Source: Cyanobacteria bacterium UBA11370
Lineage (GTDB): Bacteria; Cyanobacteriota; Cyanobacteriia; Cyanobacteriales; Coleofasciculaceae
Direction of reading: 5' to 3'
DNA: 23,792 bases
Assembly: GCA_003486645.1 (NCBI GenBank)
Contig: DNGI01000047.1
Coordinates: forward strand, 70,846-94,637
Notes under the pieces: generated by a model
The model's input: the letters and a program-made list of their open reading frames with translations, nothing else
What the model was told of the DNA's origin: nothing
The model's database searches: none
Made by a program: the position numbers and the translations under genes
In this document: in pieces, positions 23,591 to 23,792 of the stretch
How positions within the stretch are numbered: position 1 is the first letter of the stretch
Layout: the number at the start of each line of letters is the position of its first letter

Positions 23591-23792
23591 AGGCTTATTG
23601 CGACTGGTGCAAGATGTGAGTTTCAACCGACTCATTGTGGTAGTAATTTCATAGGAAGTTGCGTTCATAGGTAGTATTTTCTTTTCTGTTTGTACCCAAA
23701 ACTCCCCCTTACCCGCTCCCCCCTACTCCTATCTACTATCTTTGACCGCAACTCGGTTATCAGTCCGTTTTAACTCAGATCTTGCACCAGTC
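23591..23792 (+). mobile_element. MITE-like non-coding element, about 191 bp with 31-bp terminal inverted repeats
   Basis: Bases 23602-23632 and the reverse complement of 23762-23792 match at 27 of 31 positions. They begin GACTGGTGCAAGAT and end at the window edge. The interior (about 129 bp) has no gene and contains a 53-bp segment (23655-23707) shared with 8398-8450. The ten bases before the left end, AGGCTTATTG, also precede copy A at 1, so the repeat may extend outward. Target duplications cannot be seen because the window ends here. Confidence 0.6.

Overview
The window looks like a chromosomal segment from a cyanobacterium, probably filamentous. The evidence is the many HIP1-type GCGATCGC octamers, heptameric short tandem repeats (STRRs) between genes, TonB-dependent receptors with an N-terminal AMIN domain, a long WD40 protein, and a BlaI/M56 pair of the cyanobacterial type. 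No rRNA, tRNA or CRISPR array was seen.

Layout. Bases 1-592 hold a dispersed repeat copy and the control region of the first receptor gene, including a near-consensus 7-1-7 Fur box. On the + strand, 593-5846 encodes an outer-membrane siderophore receptor, a periplasmic ferric-siderophore binding lipoprotein and an MFS exporter. A second AMIN-type receptor (5856-8216) lies convergently on the - strand. Bases 8217-11496 are a decayed accessory patch: a deleted transposase, a DUF4157/eCIS-like leader fragment with an internal duplication, an orphan reading frame, one intact gene of unknown function, a large palindrome and a frameshifted remnant. A BlaI-type repressor and an M56 membrane protease overlap at 11497-12758, arranged like PetR/PetP of Synechocystis.

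From 18941 down to 12794 (- strand) runs a probable metal operon: FeoB split into a G-domain protein and a membrane protein, FeoA, an HMA_2-type protein broken by one in-frame stop, an HMA_2-fused P-type ATPase without the usual Cys-Pro-Cys motif, and a DUF5132-like protein. A good Fur box lies upstream of its first gene. A free-standing 14-repeat WD40 membrane protein follows (19107-21293), then a FepC-type ATPase and a FecCD-type permease (21444-23428). The right end (23429-23792) is packed with dispersed and inverted repeats, including a MITE-like 191-bp unit.

Together the genes describe an iron-starvation locus. It has outer-membrane uptake, periplasmic capture, inner-membrane ABC import, possible siderophore export and ferrous-iron import, plus an accessory P-type ATPase module of unknown metal specificity. 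No TonB/ExbBD and no siderophore biosynthesis genes are visible.
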